The position numbers were made by a program, and so were the translations under genes. From Fluviicola sp. (lineage in GTDB: Bacteria; Bacteroidota; Bacteroidia; Flavobacteriales_D; Crocinitomicaceae), in the NCBI GenBank assembly GCA_002734085.1, contig NVXV01000015.1, forward strand, positions 1-64,000: a stretch of 64,000 nucleotides of DNA, given 5' to 3'. The notes beneath the pieces are model-generated. The model was not told the DNA's origin, ran no database searches, and saw nothing but the letters and a program-made list of their open reading frames with translations. Below, piece after piece: positions 61,234 through 64,000 of this stretch (position 1 is the stretch's first letter; every line of letters starts with the position of its first letter).

Positions 61234-63332
61234 CAATACCAAAAGGAGTCATATTACGTGTGTATTTGGTGTACTTCGCTATAGTAATAGTGATGATTTT
61301 GGTGCTGGTTAAAAGTTTTTCCATCATTATGGACGGTCGCGACAATATTTTCACTTCGAGTTCGGATAAAATCCAGCAACGTTCTGCTGAAATAACTCCT
61401 AGAAGAGGAGAGATCCTAGATGCTAAAGCAAACCCATTGGTGACTTCTGTAGCATTCTATGATATCTACATGGATCCAGTCACAGTAGAAGAGGAGCTGT
61501 GGAATAAAGAAATTGGTAGACTGAGTCAGGGGTTAGCTGAAATCTTCCAAGGTAAATCTGCTCGTGAATTTGAGGAATACCTTCGGAATGCCAGAGCCAA
61601 GAAAAGAAGATATGTTCTTATCGACAAGAAGGTGACCAATGAGACACGCAAAAAAGTGCGACAACTTCCCATTTTTGAAAAAGGAAGGTTTAAAGGTGGG
61701 TTAATCGATAATCAAGCAACTATTGTAAGGAAAAGACCGAACGACGAACTTTTCCGACGAACTTTAGGGTACGTAAAATACTCCGAAAACGACACGCTTT
61801 TGGTTGGAATTGAAGGGGCTTTCAATAAATATCTTGCTGGCAAAAATGGAGAAGTAATTGAACAAAAAATATCAAATTCATGGAAGCCGACTGGTTCTGT
61901 AGTGAGAGAAGCGATAAACGGATATGATGTCGTAACTACAATTGACAAGGACATACAAGAAGTTGCACATACGGAACTTAAAAATCAGCTAAAGAACAAA
62001 GGAGGAAGATACGGCTGTGCGATAGTGATGGATGTTAAAACTGGTTTTGTAAAAGCGATGGTAAATCTCCAGAAAAATGCTGATGGAGAATACCGAGAGA
62101 CATACAATCACGCAATTGGAACACGTGAAGTTCCAGGTTCAACAATGAAGTTGGCTTCTCTGATGGCTGCACTAGAAGATGAAAAGGTGAAAATAACGGA
62201 TACGGTAAACGCAGTTGGTAGGTACGAGTATTACGATCGCGCTTTAAATGATTCCAGAAAATGGGGGTATGGGAAGGTGACAATAAGAGAAGCGTTCGAA
62301 CTTTCTTCAAATGTTATTTCAAAAGTAATCTTTGATAATTACAGAGATGAACCACAACGATTTATAGATCGATTGCATCAGTTTGGTTTGACAGATTCTT
62401 TGGGGATAAATATTCAGGGAGAACGCGATCCAACGTATTCAAAACCTGGTGATTCACAGTGGTGGGGAGGTTCACTTGCATGGATGTCGATTGGGTACGA
62501 GTTTCAGTTGACGCCGCTTCAGCTATTAGCGTTTTATAATGCTGTAGCAAATGATGGAAAGTACATGAAGCCTCAATTTGTTTCGTCAGTGCTCGATGGT
62601 AGGAAAACAATTGAAGAGTTTAAGCCTATTGTTTTAAAAGAAAAAATCGCAAGTCAAAATACAATTGACATTATGAAAGAATGTCTTGAAGGCGTTATGA
62701 TTAATGGTACGGGTAGAGGACTGGAATCAACCTTTTTTAAGACGGCTGGTAAAACAGGAACTGCTCAAATCGCTAACCGAAACTTAGGGTATGGAGATGA
62801 AGGAGAGAAGAAATATATCGCTTCTTTCGCTGGTTATTTCCCTGCAGATAAACCGATTTATTCCTGTATAGTAGTTATCGCAGCGCCAACGGATGATATC
62901 TACGGTGCTTCTGTTTCGGGAACTGTTTTCTCAGCAATTGCCAATAAAGTATATGCTTCCAGTTATGAGTATCACCAAGCGGTAAATGAAAAAACGCAAA
63001 AGGTGACTATTCCTTATGTACAACATGGTAATCGTTACGATGTGAATCAGGCGCTGAACACTTTAAAAGTAAAAAAGGATATTGAAGGTAGTCAGCCTTG
63101 GATCTATACGAGTCAAAAAAATAACTCAGTAGCAATTAAGAATTACAATTTCAATAAAAAGAAAGTACCTGATGTTGTAGGAATGGGGTTGGAAGACGCG
63201 CTCTACTTGATAGAGCAAACGGGTATGAGCGCTGAAGTTCAAGGGTATGGAACTGTAGCCAAACAGTCTATCTCTCCAGGTCAGCAAGCAGTTGTTGGTG
63301 GGGTAATAAAAATAGAATTAGAACAAAAGTGA
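61230..63332 (+). CDS. ftsI: Septal peptidoglycan transpeptidase (PBP3/FtsI-like)
   Basis: 700 residues. One N-terminal membrane helix (VYLVYFAIVIVMILVLVKSF) is followed by the dimerisation domain (ITPRRGEILDAKANPLVTSV). The transpeptidase has the active Ser in PGSTMKLASL (SxxK, near 304), SSN near 353, and KTGTAQ near 505. A C-terminal PASTA domain (KVPDVVGMGLEDALYLIEQTGMSAEVQ) follows. It crosslinks septal peptidoglycan. It overlaps ftsL and murE by 4 nt. Confidence 0.95.
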   Translation: MTIPKGVILRVYLVYFAIVIVMILVLVKSFSIIMDGRDNIFTSSSDKIQQRSAEITPRRGEILDAKANPLVTSVAFYDIYMDPVTVEEELWNKEIGRLSQGLAEIFQGKSAREFEEYLRNARAKKRRYVLIDKKVTNETRKKVRQLPIFEKGRFKGGLIDNQATIVRKRPNDELFRRTLGYVKYSENDTLLVGIEGAFNKYLAGKNGEVIEQKISNSWKPTGSVVREAINGYDVVTTIDKDIQEVAHTELKNQLKNKGGRYGCAIVMDVKTGFVKAMVNLQKNADGEYRETYNHAIGTREVPGSTMKLASLMAALEDEKVKITDTVNAVGRYEYYDRALNDSRKWGYGKVTIREAFELSSNVISKVIFDNYRDEPQRFIDRLHQFGLTDSLGINIQGERDPTYSKPGDSQWWGGSLAWMSIGYEFQLTPLQLLAFYNAVANDGKYMKPQFVSSVLDGRKTIEEFKPIVLKEKIASQNTIDIMKECLEGVMINGTGRGLESTFFKTAGKTGTAQIANRNLGYGDEGEKKYIASFAGYFPADKPIYSCIVVIAAPTDDIYGASVSGTVFSAIANKVYASSYEYHQAVNEKTQKVTIPYVQHGNRYDVNQALNTLKVKKDIEGSQPWIYTSQKNNSVAIKNYNFNKKKVPDVVGMGLEDALYLIEQTGMSAEVQGYGTVAKQSISPGQQAVVGGVIKIELEQK

Positions 63333-64000
63333 AAAATTTAAGAGACATATTATACGGTTGTTCAATCAAAGAAGTGGTTGGGAAAACAGATGTGGAAATA
63401 AAAAACATTGTGTTTGATTCTCGTCAAATAGAAGAAGAGGATGTTTTTGTTGCAATCAAAGGTGCTGCTGTTGATGGACATAAGTTTATTGATAGCGCGA
63501 TTAAAAGTGGAGCAACGGCAATAGTTTGCGAATCAAAACCAGATAACGTTGAAGCAGGTATTAACTATGTAGTTGTTGAAGATGCACACTTCGCTCTTTC
63601 TGTAATGGCCAATAACTATTATGATCAGCCAAGTAAGAAGTTAAAACTTATTGGAATTACAGGAACAAACGGAAAAACAACAACTACGACGCTTTTATTC
63701 CAACTTTTTAGAGAAATGGGAAGTTCTGTTGGATTGATTTCTACGGTTGTTAATCGCATAAATGATGAAGAAATTCCAACAGAACGCACAACACCAGATC
63801 CTGTAAGTTTAAATGCACTTCTTCAACAAATGGTGGAAGCGGATTGTGAATACTGCTTTATGGAAGTGAGTTCTCACGCAATTCATCAAAAAAGAATTGG
63901 TAAGCTATACTTTTCAGGAGGAGCATTTACAAACATCACCAATGAACATCTCGATTATCACAAATCGTTTAAAGAATATTTGAACGTTAAAAAGGAATTC
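63329..64000 (+). CDS. murE: UDP-N-acetylmuramyl-tripeptide synthetase MurE (cut by window end)
   Basis: GTG start overlapping the ftsI stop (GTGA). 224 residues are present. The P-loop LKLIGITGTNGKTTTTTLLFQLF near 107, an RTTPDP motif near 155 and FTNITNEHLDYH near 205 identify a Mur ligase. Early DSRQIEEEDVFVAIKG is the UDP-MurNAc-binding domain of MurE. It adds the third amino acid to the peptidoglycan stem. The rest lies outside the window. Confidence 0.93.
   Translation, partial: MKNLRDILYGCSIKEVVGKTDVEIKNIVFDSRQIEEEDVFVAIKGAAVDGHKFIDSAIKSGATAIVCESKPDNVEAGINYVVVEDAHFALSVMANNYYDQPSKKLKLIGITGTNGKTTTTTLLFQLFREMGSSVGLISTVVNRINDEEIPTERTTPDPVSLNALLQQMVEADCEYCFMEVSSHAIHQKRIGKLYFSGGAFTNITNEHLDYHKSFKEYLNVKKEF

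Noticed and set aside
1-64000. tRNA, rRNA and CRISPR arrays
   Set aside because: Looked for in the gaps by eye; no cloverleaf, rRNA or regularly spaced repeats seen.

Overview
ORGANISM. The window looks like a Bacteroidota chromosome, most likely a marine Flavobacteriales relative. Signs are the low G+C, promoter elements of the Bacteroidota type (TAnnTTTG at -7, for example before rimP, engB and acpP), very large paired SpvB-like/RHS proteins with signal peptides, a FadN-type beta-oxidation enzyme, and a normal core-gene set (ppk/ppx, tyrS, rimP-nusA-infB, acpP-fabF-rnc, and a dcw cluster running mraZ-rsmH-ftsL-ftsI-murE). I saw no tRNA, rRNA or CRISPR array. || LAYOUT. 1-7.7 kb: end of an unknown gene, a LuxE-like protein, a lipoprotein, polyphosphate kinase and exopolyphosphatase, then an acyltransferase and tyrS on the minus strand. 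8.0-24.9 kb: one five-gene + strand operon of a small exported protein, a DNRLRE/SprB-type surface protein, a 2111-residue SpvB/TcB-like protein, a 2603-residue RHS/TcC-like protein with its own C-terminal tip, and an overlapping lipoprotein (putative immunity). 25-32.2 kb: a mobile-looking island (three unknown small minus-strand genes, a 45-bp perfect inverted repeat bounding 2.3 kb, a large palindrome, a tract with 358 consecutive bases lacking adenine, an HU gene, then a coupled operon of a small protein, a P-loop ATPase and two tyrosine recombinases). 32.2-35.1 kb: displaced RHS material (a short RHS core carrying a lysozyme-like tip plus membrane immunity gene, an RHS core fragment between two 106/107-bp direct repeats, a toxin 3' remnant and an orphan immunity-like gene). 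35.3-43.5 kb: a methyltransferase, fadA, a four-helix-bundle gene, fadN, a MarR regulator, a TPR protein and a lipoprotein. 43.7-56.1 kb: infB-nusA-rimP, an exported protein, an XRE-type regulator, rnc-fabF-acpP, engB, an alkyltransferase-like protein, trmB and a glycosyltransferase. 56.4-64 kb: a Crp/Fnr regulator, truA, a lipoprotein, a truA pseudogene fragment, and the start of the dcw cluster, with murE cut by the window end. || HOW IT WORKS TOGETHER. The SpvB-like and RHS proteins probably form the shell that encloses and carries a C-terminal toxin tip, as in TcB/TcC and RHS toxins; each tip gene overlaps a candidate immunity gene by exactly 11 nt. The displaced tip, core fragment and orphan immunity gene look like the debris of repeated tip exchange. 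The recombinase/ATPase island lies precisely between the intact RHS gene and that debris. It is the best candidate for an undescribed system: a self-mobile or invertible element with one catalytically complete and one degenerate recombinase, a long perfect inverted repeat, an HU protein and a unique adenine-free tract. A role in RHS tip switching is an inference from position only.
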